From a virus, in IMG/VR virus record IMGVR_UViG_3300027833_000098, positions 1-40,920 of that record: 40,920 nt of DNA. The stretch is one strand, 5' to 3'. The first letter of the stretch is position 1. Each line of letters begins with the position of its first letter. Of the stretch, positions 27,983-36,017 are shown one piece after another. The notes beneath the pieces were generated by a model. That model was not told the DNA's origin, ran no database searches, and saw nothing but the letters and a program-made list of their open reading frames with translations. The position numbers were made by a program, and so were the translations under genes.

Positions 27983-28767
27983 TGATATTAATTATTAAAA
28001 ATATTCTTGGTATTCTGACAGACCCAAAGAACACGAGAATGTTTTTACTGGGTGGTATTGTAGTGTTGTTATTTTTATTAGTTAGACAATGCAATGAAAC
28101 CGAATATGCAAAGGGAGAAGTAACTAGGTTTCAGAATAATTTAGTTGCAGCTAATGATACTATACAAAATTATGTAAATGAGAAAGGTGAAGCTGTTGGC
28201 GAAATCAAGGGATTAAGTTTATCTTTAGAGGAGTTAAGAGATAGTCTAGATTATGAACAAGGAAGGCCGCCTATTACTATTGTTAAATATAAAACTATAA
28301 TAGAAGAAAAGATTATTGAAGTACCAGTTAAAACTAAAGATACTTTAATAAAGCAAGGCAAAGAAAGTTTTAATTCCATGCTAAGCTTTACTTCATTAAA
28401 TAATTGGCAAAAAAGCTCAAGATCTATAGATGTAGATTTACCTTATAGTTTTACAGATAGTTTAACTTTTGGATCTGCAACAATTGGACTTAAGCAAAAT
28501 ATATGGTTAGATGCTACGCTGTCACAAGACATGGCGTCAAAAGAAATTTTTATTAAATTAACTTCTGATTACCCAGGAACTACATTTAATAATACACAAG
28601 GAATAATGATTGATCAAAAAAGCTCTGAATTTAAAAGCCTTCAGTTGCAAAATAGAAAGCCATTTGGTTTAGGAGTTAATATAGGAATGGGAATAACTGG
28701 TGATGGTACATTTGGCCCGTATATAGGACTGGGTATTTCCTGGAATCCAAAGCTTTTACAATGGTAA
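27982..28767 (+). CDS. Membrane-anchored coiled-coil protein with beta-rich C-terminus (spanin-like candidate)
   Basis: 261 residues. A single membrane helix at about 20-34 (MFLLGGIVVLLFLLV) is followed by a coiled coil (about 40-95, LSLSLEELRDSLDYEQGRPP) and a beta-rich domain. The C-terminus has amphipathic Gly-rich strands (FGLGVNIGMGITG; FGPYIGLGISWNPKLLQW) and ends in Trp, like the last strand of outer-membrane proteins. Inner-membrane anchor, periplasmic coiled coil and an outer-membrane-seeking end would suit a protein that links both membranes, as spanins do in lysis. This is inference; no holin or endolysin is seen nearby. Confidence 0.45.
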   Translation: MILIIKNILGILTDPKNTRMFLLGGIVVLLFLLVRQCNETEYAKGEVTRFQNNLVAANDTIQNYVNEKGEAVGEIKGLSLSLEELRDSLDYEQGRPPITIVKYKTIIEEKIIEVPVKTKDTLIKQGKESFNSMLSFTSLNNWQKSSRSIDVDLPYSFTDSLTFGSATIGLKQNIWLDATLSQDMASKEIFIKLTSDYPGTTFNNTQGIMIDQKSSEFKSLQLQNRKPFGLGVNIGMGITGDGTFGPYIGLGISWNPKLLQW

Positions 28768-28781
28768 ATAAATAGAATAGA

Positions 28782-30251
28782 ATGGAATCATCAAGGTTTA
28801 TACAAATATCGGAAAACATACTTATAGAATATATCTATACTAGTCAGACTGCGCCAACAACTTTTAACACTGGAACTTATCCAATAGAGTTAATGAGAGA
28901 CAGTCAAACTAAGGGTACTTATTTATTTAATACGAATGTAGACGATTCACCAGCAGTACCACAGTTGTGGACTGAACAAGGAAATTATCGAGATAGATCA
29001 GCAGTCAGTAATAATATTAATAAGACACAGTATGTTTCTTTAAATACTAGCATAGGAGTTCCTTACAATGATTCAGTAAATTTTTTAACTGATACAGTAA
29101 ACCTTCAGCAAACATTTAATCCTGAGCTTGATGTTGTATATGATACTGTAAGAGTTCATTTTGTAGCAGGATTTAATTTTGCAGGATATGATGGTTTAGT
29201 TGCTGAAGTGTTAGCACCTAGGAGAGATGGTGTAATGCTTAACTTTGCATCAGTAAATTTTAATAAGTTAGATACACCAACATTTAATGCAGACCCTTTA
29301 CTATTAGCTGATAAATTATATGCAACCTATATTGAATGGAAAATACCATCTTTATTTTATGCTAATAATTTATTTGATGTGGCTGACCCAAATGGTTTAG
29401 CATATAAGATAACAGAAGGGCAAGGTTTTTTACCGTCACCACCAATCACTTTAAGAATTAGTGGAATTTATGAAACTATTATACAAAATGCATATTCTTT
29501 TTATCAGATGCAGGAAATTAATTCCGTATCAATATTAAGTAGAGATATCTATGATAATTTATATGCACAGGTAATTCAATCAACAGCTGGAGATTACTTT
29601 GAATTATCAGGAGAAGTTACAGGTTCTACTTTTGCTGATTTTATTGCAAGATTAAATGCCACAGGTGGGCAGTATGTAGTATTTCATGAAATAAGTGTAA
29701 CAGAACAAATAGGAACAGTGTTTACGCAAACAAGTTTTCAGGTAATTTCACAGACTCAAGATTTTGATGAACCTATATTATTTAGACCAATTATTAAAAA
29801 TGCAAACTCTGCAATTTCTTTTTCAATTAATTATGTATTACGACTATATAATAAATTTGATGCTACACAGATAATTAAAAATGCTAAGTTAACTTCATTT
29901 CAACCTCAGCAGTATGGAAGACAAATGATACAACTTAATTTAGGTGTTGTGCCTACTGTTGCTAATGTATACAATCAAATTAGTAATGATAATGGCAAAC
30001 AAATTGTAGTTGGTACAGAAACTCCTGCTGATAATAAAGCAAACACATCTGAGCAAATAGCAGAGAAGCTAGTTGTAAAAACAAAATATGTAACTTCATT
30101 TAGAGATAGGTTAAATATTAAAGCTGCTATATCACCAGTTAAAGTTCAAACAATAACAGATGAAACTATACCTAGACCTAGTTTCGGTACAGTTGATAAC
30201 AGTGCTAAAAAAGCTAGATTTGAATTTAAGTCTAAACCAAAAACAAAATAA
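28782..30251 (+). CDS. Virion structural protein, unknown family
   Basis: 489 residues, beta-rich for about 400 residues (DTVRVHFVAGFNFAGYDGLV; SFSINYVLRLYNKFDATQII), then a charged low-complexity tail rich in Lys and Thr (residues about 410-489). No membrane segment. It lies 3 bases before the next structural gene and is probably a tail or head component. The Lys-rich tail could contact nucleic acid or an acidic partner. I do not recognise a homologue. Confidence 0.5.
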   Translation: MESSRFIQISENILIEYIYTSQTAPTTFNTGTYPIELMRDSQTKGTYLFNTNVDDSPAVPQLWTEQGNYRDRSAVSNNINKTQYVSLNTSIGVPYNDSVNFLTDTVNLQQTFNPELDVVYDTVRVHFVAGFNFAGYDGLVAEVLAPRRDGVMLNFASVNFNKLDTPTFNADPLLLADKLYATYIEWKIPSLFYANNLFDVADPNGLAYKITEGQGFLPSPPITLRISGIYETIIQNAYSFYQMQEINSVSILSRDIYDNLYAQVIQSTAGDYFELSGEVTGSTFADFIARLNATGGQYVVFHEISVTEQIGTVFTQTSFQVISQTQDFDEPILFRPIIKNANSAISFSINYVLRLYNKFDATQIIKNAKLTSFQPQQYGRQMIQLNLGVVPTVANVYNQISNDNGKQIVVGTETPADNKANTSEQIAEKLVVKTKYVTSFRDRLNIKAAISPVKVQTITDETIPRPSFGTVDNSAKKARFEFKSKPKTK

Positions 30252-30254
30252 TTC

Positions 30255-31187
30255 ATGAGAATTAATACTAATATAGCTGTAACTAAAACTCAAAAGGAAT
30301 ATTTCCAAAAGTTTGTTAACTTATCAGTTAAGGAAGAGCCATTACCACAAGGTGACGGTATAATTAGAATATCGCCTTTTGATGATTATTTTCTTTTTAC
30401 TTTATTTGATGAAGTAGAGGGAGAAGACACACCTATTGATCTGAGTAATGTAGGTGACATTTATATTAACTTTATTGGCACAACTGATGAGATAGATGTT
30501 AAAAATCATACGCAAGTTGCCGAGGTTGATTTATCACAAGGCCAGGTTTTATTTAAAATAACTAAATCAGATAGCAAGAAAATCATAGCATTAGATAATA
30601 ACAATTTTTATATTTCAACAAAAATGATTAGTGCATTAGACGATTCTATTTCTGATGAGTCTATTCTATACCAAGGACTATGGTTAGCTTTTAATGATGC
30701 AAGTAGATTGTCATTAACTTCTAAAATAGAAGAACAGAGAATAGCATATAGCGAAGAATTGGCTAGATTAAAAGAAGAAATAAATGCATGTAATAAAGAC
30801 AATAAAGAATTATTAAATTCTGCAAGTGAAGACAACTTAACAATACAGGCATTACAGAATAGTAATGATGAATTAACAAATGAACTTGCAAGACTAAGTG
30901 CAGACTTATCATCTACAGAAATTGCATTAGCTAACAGAAATGCAAAAGAAGCACAAAGGTTAGCAGAATTAAACAAAACAAAAAGACAACAAATAAGAGC
31001 AATAAATGAAAATGCAGTAACCGCTCAGACTGGTGCAGTTAAACCAGAGTTTTACCAACAAGCCGCTAAAAATTTACAGAATTTTACTACTGATGCTAAT
31101 CCTGTAACAATACGAGAATCCGTAGATAGGGGTAGGGGTAGAGAAAATTTCCAAAGAGAAAGAGATAATGGTTTTGATCAATTTTAA
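30255..31187 (+). CDS. Structural protein with BppU-like N-terminal domain and long coiled coil
   Basis: 310 residues. Residues about 35-140 resemble the Ig-like N-terminal domain of baseplate upper proteins: an IDLSNVGDIYINFIG strand pair, then QGQVLFKITKSDSKKII. Residues about 155-255 are a strong coiled coil (IEEQRIAYSEELARLKEEIN; NDELTNELARLSADLSSTEI). The last 50 are disordered and end in Arg/Asp-rich sequence (RGRGRENFQRERDNGFDQF). It could be a trimeric linker between baseplate and fibre. The domain likeness is weak evidence. Confidence 0.45.
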   Translation: MRINTNIAVTKTQKEYFQKFVNLSVKEEPLPQGDGIIRISPFDDYFLFTLFDEVEGEDTPIDLSNVGDIYINFIGTTDEIDVKNHTQVAEVDLSQGQVLFKITKSDSKKIIALDNNNFYISTKMISALDDSISDESILYQGLWLAFNDASRLSLTSKIEEQRIAYSEELARLKEEINACNKDNKELLNSASEDNLTIQALQNSNDELTNELARLSADLSSTEIALANRNAKEAQRLAELNKTKRQQIRAINENAVTAQTGAVKPEFYQQAAKNLQNFTTDANPVTIRESVDRGRGRENFQRERDNGFDQF

Positions 31188-31206
31188 AAACACATATTAA
31201 TATATT

Positions 31207-31761
31207 ATGATATTAAGCGCTAGAAATAACCAATTTAAGTTTGATTTTCCTAGGAATTTTATACCTAAACCAATTGCAGAAAAATATAAACCTTTTCTTA
31301 CAAGAATTCCAGGAGGGCTAATTAAAGAGCCTATTGATTATTGGAACTATGGAATTCAGTCTATTAATTTACCTGGGCCATCTTTTGATCCAGTAACACA
31401 GACTGATTATCCTGGTAATACTAGAGCATTTAGATCAAGTTTACCAAAGCAACAGCTATTTGATAAATCTATGACTGTTACTATGCAAGCATTTGATGGT
31501 TATGTAAATTATTGGATGGCTGTTGAAATGTTTGATTATTACTATAAGCTAAGTGGTAAACATCCATATTTACCAGAAGGAGTTGGAGTACAAATGTTAG
31601 ATGCAGAAGGAACTGTTTTTGTAACTGTGCAATTAAAAGATATGTTTATTTCAAATATAGGTGCGTTAGATTTAAACTTTTCAAGTAACACTGTTGAATT
31701 CCAGACATTTGATATGGAGTTTAGTTATAATGTCTTAGATGTTGTAGTTAATGTAACCTAA
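31207..31761 (+). CDS. Tail-tube-fold protein (tube or tube-initiator type)
   Basis: 184 residues, the size of T4 gp19 (163). The pattern of beta strands is typical of tail tubes: WNYGIQSINLPGPSFDPVTQ, FDKSMTVTMQAFDGYVNYWM, GTVFVTVQLKDMFISNIGAL and a final VEFQTFDMEFSYNVLDV. Tube subunits stack as hexamers under the sheath. Because it is among fibre genes and a second tube-like protein is encoded at 1292, it may be a baseplate-proximal tube initiator and not the main tube protein. Confidence 0.55.
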   Translation: MILSARNNQFKFDFPRNFIPKPIAEKYKPFLTRIPGGLIKEPIDYWNYGIQSINLPGPSFDPVTQTDYPGNTRAFRSSLPKQQLFDKSMTVTMQAFDGYVNYWMAVEMFDYYYKLSGKHPYLPEGVGVQMLDAEGTVFVTVQLKDMFISNIGALDLNFSSNTVEFQTFDMEFSYNVLDVVVNVT

Positions 31762-31768
31762 TATATAA
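31760..31768 (+). promoter_or_regulatory. Candidate phage late promoter element AATATATAA
   Basis: Exact copy of the repeated element, 18 bases before the ATG of the Gly-zipper gene, just beyond the stop of the tube-fold gene. Confidence 0.45.
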
Positions 31769-31785
31769 ACAAATAAAGAACCTAA

Positions 31786-32142
31786 ATGAAAACCTTTAAA
31801 GATTATTTAACTGAAAATGAAACTTCGCTAATTGATATACAAAGTATATTAAATGAATCTCATGAACTAACTGAAGAACAAGATGCTGCAATAGATTTTG
31901 CAGTAGAAAGAATTCTTGAAGCTCAGAAGGAAGGTAAGAATTTAGAAGACTGCGTTGAAGAAATAATTAATGAAGGTATCCTAGGAAGTATATTTGGTGG
32001 TTTAACTGGTTTTGCATTAGGAAAGACTATAGGTAAAGCAGTAGCTAAAGTATTAGGTGTTACTAAAGGTGCTCTTTATGATTTATTAACCTCACGTCTT
32101 GTAGGTGCTGCGCTTGGTGCAGTTATCGGCAAGAGAATATAA
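31786..32142 (+). CDS. Probable internal-head protein with Gly-zipper hydrophobic segment
   Basis: 118 residues. The first residues MKTFKDYLTE closely match the capsid-targeting peptide of T4 internal proteins (MKTYQEFIAE) and end in the L-x-E form cut by the T4 head protease. A second I-N-E followed by Gly lies at residue about 64 (EEIINEGILGSIF). Cutting there would release a hydrophobic Gly-rich segment (GGLTGFALGKTIGKAVAKVL; GAALGAVIGKRI) able to form membrane-spanning Gly-zipper helices. It may be packaged and used in genome delivery. This function is inferred; the sequence features are directly visible. Confidence 0.5.
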   Translation: MKTFKDYLTENETSLIDIQSILNESHELTEEQDAAIDFAVERILEAQKEGKNLEDCVEEIINEGILGSIFGGLTGFALGKTIGKAVAKVLGVTKGALYDLLTSRLVGAALGAVIGKRI

Positions 32143-32147
32143 ACATA

Positions 32148-32807
32148 ATGATTAATATAGGAATTGACTTTTCACTAAATAGTCCAGGAGTCTGTGTAGA
32201 AACAGAAGATGGCAAATATCACTTTATAACTTTTTTTAATTACGGAAATCGTATATGGGATGAAGAAGGTAAAAAAATACCAAAAGCATTCAGTGTACAT
32301 AAAGAATTAATGGATGATTCTGCAATGTTAGGATTTCCTTATAATAGAGATGTAACAAGTAAAGAGTTTTTACCTAGAGAACGCCAAAAACTACAAGACG
32401 CTGGAAATATAAGTTCTTTAATGGTAAATATTTTCTCAACACTATTTGAAGGTGATAAAGTATCAGTTGCATTAGAAGGATTTTCATATGGTTCAAAGGG
32501 AAATTCATTCATAGACATTATTCAGTATAATACATTTTTAAGAAAGGAACTAATAGATAAGTACTCTATAGAAAATTTATCTGTCTTTCAACCTTCTCAT
32601 GTAAAGAAATTAGCTGGTAAAGGAAATGCAAACAAACATTATATGGCTAAAGCATTCCAAGATGATGTCCTTAATGATAAGAACTTAAGATCTACTAAAT
32701 TATGGAAATGGACACAAGGAAAGGACTTCAGCATTAAAATTCCTAAACCTATCGACGATATCATTGATGCCTACTTTATACTTAAAGCAATAAAGGCTAA
32801 CAACTAG
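32148..32807 (+). CDS. RuvC-like Holliday-junction resolvase (RNase H fold)
   Basis: 219 residues. Catalytic acids of the RuvC family are visible: D7 in NIGIDFSLNSPG, E110 in VALEGFSYGSKGNS, and D203/D204 and D207 in KPIDDIIDAYFI. The motif PSHVKKLAGKGNANKHYM precedes the last helix, as in phage RuvC-type enzymes. It would cut branched DNA during recombination or before packaging, the job done in T4 by the unrelated endonuclease VII (gp49). It starts six bases after the Gly-zipper gene. An alternative is another RNase H-fold nuclease. Confidence 0.75.
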   Translation: MINIGIDFSLNSPGVCVETEDGKYHFITFFNYGNRIWDEEGKKIPKAFSVHKELMDDSAMLGFPYNRDVTSKEFLPRERQKLQDAGNISSLMVNIFSTLFEGDKVSVALEGFSYGSKGNSFIDIIQYNTFLRKELIDKYSIENLSVFQPSHVKKLAGKGNANKHYMAKAFQDDVLNDKNLRSTKLWKWTQGKDFSIKIPKPIDDIIDAYFILKAIKANN

Positions 32808-32856
32808 ATACTTTTCTAACTAAATACAGATAAAAATTATATTGCAACATGTGGAG

Positions 32857-32886
32857 TTTGTTTCAGCTTTACACTAATTAAATTTA
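32857..32886 (+). promoter_or_regulatory. Possible Bacteroidetes-type promoter before the GroES-like gene
   Basis: TTTG (32857-32860), an 18-base spacer and TAAATTTA (32879-32886) approach the Bacteroidetes consensus TTTG/TAnnTTTG. The start codon is only 8 bases further, leaving almost no leader. Weak support in AT-rich DNA. Confidence 0.2.
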
Positions 32887-32893
32887 AAATAAT

Positions 32894-33181
32894 ATGATAA
32901 AACCATTAGGAGATAGAATATTCTTAAAAAAAGATAAGCCAATTGAGAAGATTGGAAACATAATTATACCAAAAGAAGAGGGCATGCATGCACCTCCATA
33001 CTCAGGTACAATCACAGCAGTAGGTATAGACGTAGAAGACAAAGAATATCAAATAGGCAAAAGAGTTATATTTCATGACTTTGCTGGCACGGAACTAATG
33101 TTTGATGGTGAAACTGTATTTAGTTTACGTGAAGAAGATATAACTGCAATAATAATAGATAATAATATTCAAATAAGCTGA
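32894..33181 (+). CDS. GroES-like co-chaperonin (functional analogue of T4 gp31)
   Basis: 95 residues, the usual Cpn10 length. It begins IKPLGDRIFLKKDKP as GroES proteins do, then has the mobile-loop region (IGNIIIPKEEGMHAPPYSG), the GTITAVGID strand, and GKRVIFHDFAGTEL near the end. T4 needs its own co-chaperonin, gp31, to fold the large head protein inside host GroEL; a similar role is likely. Unlike gp31 this one is easily recognised as GroES, so it may have been acquired from a bacterium. It stands between the resolvase and the ssDNA-binding gene. Confidence 0.9.
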   Translation: MIKPLGDRIFLKKDKPIEKIGNIIIPKEEGMHAPPYSGTITAVGIDVEDKEYQIGKRVIFHDFAGTELMFDGETVFSLREEDITAIIIDNNIQIS

Positions 33182-33353
33182 AACAAACTCACCTAATGAA
33201 TATATAATAAACAAAGGAATCAATAATTTATTGGTAACTTTTAAACTGGCGATAACAAGGCAAAATAAATAGGCAATTAAAAAAGTAGTTTAGGCATCGA
33301 GCTTTGTTATCATTTTTAAACAATTAAATAATAACAAAAAAAAGGCAATTAAC
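33182..33353 (+). promoter_or_regulatory. Structured leader of the ssDNA-binding protein gene
   Basis: 172 bases without a gene. It holds a candidate late promoter AATATATAA (33199-33207). There is an 11-bp inverted repeat GATAACAAGGC (33251-33261)/GCTTTGTTATC (33301-33311) with one G-U pair, followed by ATTTTT. A 10-base direct repeat AGGCAATTAA occurs at 33271-33280 (in the loop) and at 33343-33352, just before the ATG. T4 gene 32 represses its own translation through a leader pseudoknot and A/U-rich operator; a comparable control is inferred. The hairpin plus T-run could alternatively be a terminator for the GroES-like gene. Confidence 0.45.
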
Positions 33354-34271
33354 ATGGCAAATGAATTCGACATTTTTAACGTAAGTGTAAAAGATTTAGA
33401 CACTGGTGAAAGACCATCTACTGCAGGTAGTGATCTTTATTCACCTAAACCAGATCAAGGACAGGACGGAACTTACCGTTCTTTAATTAGGTTTCTACCT
33501 AATGCTAAAAACCCAAGAAAACCATTCGAACGCAAGTATGTATACTGGCTAGAAGACAGAGAAGGAAACGGCTTTTATGCTGACTCCCCATCAACAGTTG
33601 GAGAAAAAGATCCTATCCAGGATATGTTCTTTAAACTAAGAAACTCTGAATCTGCAGTAGACAAAAAGATGTCAGAAGGTTTAAAGCGTAGAGAAGTATT
33701 TTACGCATTGGTACAAATCGTAAAGGATCCACAAAACAGAGATCTTGAAGGGCAAGTTAAAATCATGAAGTTTGGTTATAAAATCAAAACTAAAATTGAT
33801 GAGGAGTTAAATCCGCAATTTGATGAACCTACACAAGTATTTGATCCATTTGAAGGAAAGAACTTTGAATTAGTAATTTCTAAAAAAGCAGGGTTCCCTA
33901 ATTATGACTCAAGTAAATTCCACGGAAATAAATCTCCAATGACAATTGAAGGTGAAGCAGTATCTAATGATGATGCAAGCCGTAAATTAATTTTAGATTT
34001 ATTAAAGGATGCTCCTGATTTATCAAGTTGGGGTTATAAAGCATGGGATGATGTAGTAAGAGGAAAGGTAATGAATGTATTATCTCAATTTACATCTCCT
34101 GGTGATTCAATCCAAAACATAACAAGATCAAAGCCTGCACCAGTTAACACTGAGGCAACTAAGGCTGCTGCTGTAATAGCAACCACTGAATCAAAAACTG
34201 AAACTCAACCTGCCGAAAGCACTGAGAAAAAAGAAGATTTTGATGATTTTATTAATGGGTTAGATCTTTAA
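33354..34271 (+). CDS. 32: ssDNA-binding protein, gp32-like
   Basis: 305 residues, equal in length to T4 gp32 (301). The OB-fold core shows basic and aromatic DNA-contact stretches (YRSLIRFLPNAKNPRKPFER, KYVYWLEDREGNGFYADSPS) and VKIMKFGYKIKTKID. The C-terminal 50 residues are low-complexity and end in an acidic tail (KKEDFDDFINGLDL), the site that recruits partner proteins. T4 gp32 binds zinc through Cys/His residues; this protein has no cysteine at all. It coats ssDNA for replication and recombination, and the primase gene follows six bases later. Leader elements suggest its synthesis is regulated. Confidence 0.85.
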   Translation: MANEFDIFNVSVKDLDTGERPSTAGSDLYSPKPDQGQDGTYRSLIRFLPNAKNPRKPFERKYVYWLEDREGNGFYADSPSTVGEKDPIQDMFFKLRNSESAVDKKMSEGLKRREVFYALVQIVKDPQNRDLEGQVKIMKFGYKIKTKIDEELNPQFDEPTQVFDPFEGKNFELVISKKAGFPNYDSSKFHGNKSPMTIEGEAVSNDDASRKLILDLLKDAPDLSSWGYKAWDDVVRGKVMNVLSQFTSPGDSIQNITRSKPAPVNTEATKAAAVIATTESKTETQPAESTEKKEDFDDFINGLDL

Positions 34272-34276
34272 TAATT

Positions 34277-35350
34277 ATGGCAGAAGAAGTAATAATATCT
34301 TCTGAAATGAAAGCTCGGATCATTGATAAGGTGGTCCGAGTTCTTCATACTAACCATTCTCATCCAGAAAAAAGAAGATTATTGGAGAGTAAAGGCAGAT
34401 TAAATTTTGCATGCCCTTACTGTGGCGATTCCACTGATAATGTTAGAAAGAAAAGAGGTAACCTTTATTGGAATGATTTATTCTTTCATTGTTATAACTG
34501 TTCTGCTCATGCATCATTAGATGTTTTCTTAGCAGAGCATAACCAAAATTTTGAAGGTGATGATAGGATTGATGTAATTAATTATATTAAAGAAAATCGC
34601 AAACATTTTTCATTAGGTGAAAATTTAGACTTTTATCTTTTTGACAAAGCTAAAGAACTTGCATTAACTTTTGATGAATTAGCACTAGGCTTTAATGTAT
34701 ATCCAATTAATACCCTTACTTATCAAGCATATCCATATTTAAAAAGTAGATTACTTCATCATAAGACTGAACGATTTGCTTTTGATCCTAGGCGTAGAGA
34801 ACTGTATGTTTTTAATTTAACGCCCGAAGGAAAAATATTAGGATTTCAGACTAGAGATTTAGGTGGTAGTGGTGGTCCTAAATATAAGACATGGAATATT
34901 GAAAGAATATATGATAGATTAAAGTTACCATTAGATGTTACTGAAGAGGAACTAGATAATTTAAATAAAATATCAATGTTGTTTGGTATTTTAACTGTTG
35001 ATATGGCTAGAGATTTTTCAATATTTGAAGGTCCTATTGATGCAATGTTTATGAATAATTCAATAGGCTTAACTGGTGTTAAGAAACAAATAATAGAATT
35101 TAATGAAATACCTACAGCAAGATACTTCTTTGATAATGATATGGAAGGTAAGACTCGGATGATTGAAAAATTAAAAGGTGGTCAAACTGTTTTTATGTGG
35201 GATAAGTTTATAAAGGATTTTAATATACCAGCAAGAAAAGTAAAAGATTTAAATGATTTAGTAAAATGGGAGTATACTAATCGAACAGGCTGCTTAAGCG
35301 ACTTGGATAAATATTTTACAAATAACTCATTAGATATTATTTTCATATGA
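34277..35350 (+). CDS. 61: DNA primase, gp61-like (zinc finger plus TOPRIM)
   Basis: 357 residues; T4 gp61 has 342. Zinc-binding residues are C46-x2-C49 and C72-x2-C75 (ACPYCG...HCYNCS). The TOPRIM part has E251 in FSIFEGPIDAM and the D286-N-D288 pair in ARYFFDNDMEGKTRM. The middle region (GKILGFQTRDLGG) matches DnaG-type catalytic cores. It lays RNA primers on the lagging strand together with a gp41-type helicase, which is outside the window. Its stop overlaps the next ATG by four bases. Confidence 0.85.
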   Translation: MAEEVIISSEMKARIIDKVVRVLHTNHSHPEKRRLLESKGRLNFACPYCGDSTDNVRKKRGNLYWNDLFFHCYNCSAHASLDVFLAEHNQNFEGDDRIDVINYIKENRKHFSLGENLDFYLFDKAKELALTFDELALGFNVYPINTLTYQAYPYLKSRLLHHKTERFAFDPRRRELYVFNLTPEGKILGFQTRDLGGSGGPKYKTWNIERIYDRLKLPLDVTEEELDNLNKISMLFGILTVDMARDFSIFEGPIDAMFMNNSIGLTGVKKQIIEFNEIPTARYFFDNDMEGKTRMIEKLKGGQTVFMWDKFIKDFNIPARKVKDLNDLVKWEYTNRTGCLSDLDKYFTNNSLDIIFI

Positions 35351-35568
35351 TGAGTTTAAAAAATTATAGTAATTTTGTGACTGAAGAAATAGATGACTTT
35401 CATAAAGATTTAGAAACAAGTAATAAAAAGATTAGGTTTTTTGCTAAATTTGATAAATCAGATTTAAAAGAAGTTAAAACTAATTTTTCTATACCTGAGC
35501 CTAAGAAAAGATTTCAACCTAAAATAAAGAGTTTTAAAAAGATTAATAATGATAAAGGTATATTTTAA
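35347..35568 (+). CDS. Small basic protein with internal-head-type N-terminus
   Basis: 73 residues, with two adjacent possible starts (ATGATG at 35347). It begins LKNYSNFVTEE, similar to the targeting peptides of the probable internal-head proteins in this window, and then becomes Lys-rich (FDKSDLKEVKTNFSI; RFQPKIKSFKKINNDKGIF). It overlaps the primase stop by four bases and shares one base with the UvsY-like start, so its translation is coupled to replication genes. It could be a packaged DNA-binding protein or a small replication accessory. No family is recognised. Confidence 0.55.
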   Translation: MMSLKNYSNFVTEEIDDFHKDLETSNKKIRFFAKFDKSDLKEVKTNFSIPEPKKRFQPKIKSFKKINNDKGIF

Positions 35569-36017
35569 TGGAGTACAATGATACAGCAACAGGTGAGGCT
35601 AATGAAGAACTGGCAAAGAGGCTAGCATCTGATCGTAATGATTGGAAGCTTAAGGTAACTAACTTAGTTGGTCTGCTAAAAGAAATGTCTAATTTAGCAG
35701 AATGCCAAGTGCTAATGTTATCTTATAGACAAATCTTATTAGATAAAATCACAGACTTTAAAACAACTAAACATAAAAGACAAGCTGCATATGACCGATA
35801 CTATAAACTTAAGTATAGGGAGTATTCTATTGACTATGATGTTAAACTAACAAGCGGTGAAAAGGTTGCATTTATTAAAGCCGATTTAAGCCACTTAAGA
35901 ACTCAAATGGAAATGTTACAATCTCACATGGATTATTATCAAGAATGTATAAAGACTTGTGATAACTTAGCATTTGCAATTCGTAACCGAATTAACCTAG
36001 ACGACAAAGAATATTAA
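35568..36017 (+). CDS. uvsY: Recombination mediator, UvsY-like
   Basis: 149 residues; T4 UvsY has 137. It is all-helical: an N-terminal helix pair (LKVTNLVGLLKEMSNLAECQ), a basic Lys/Tyr-rich middle (KHKRQAAYDRYYKLKYREYS) and C-terminal helices (HMDYYQECIKTCDNLAFAIR), the same order as in UvsY. UvsY loads the recombinase UvsX onto gp32-coated ssDNA. The UvsW-like helicase gene follows with one shared base; uvsY and uvsW are also close in T4. Context adds much to the call because sequence similarity is modest. Confidence 0.7.
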   Translation: MEYNDTATGEANEELAKRLASDRNDWKLKVTNLVGLLKEMSNLAECQVLMLSYRQILLDKITDFKTTKHKRQAAYDRYYKLKYREYSIDYDVKLTSGEKVAFIKADLSHLRTQMEMLQSHMDYYQECIKTCDNLAFAIRNRINLDDKEY

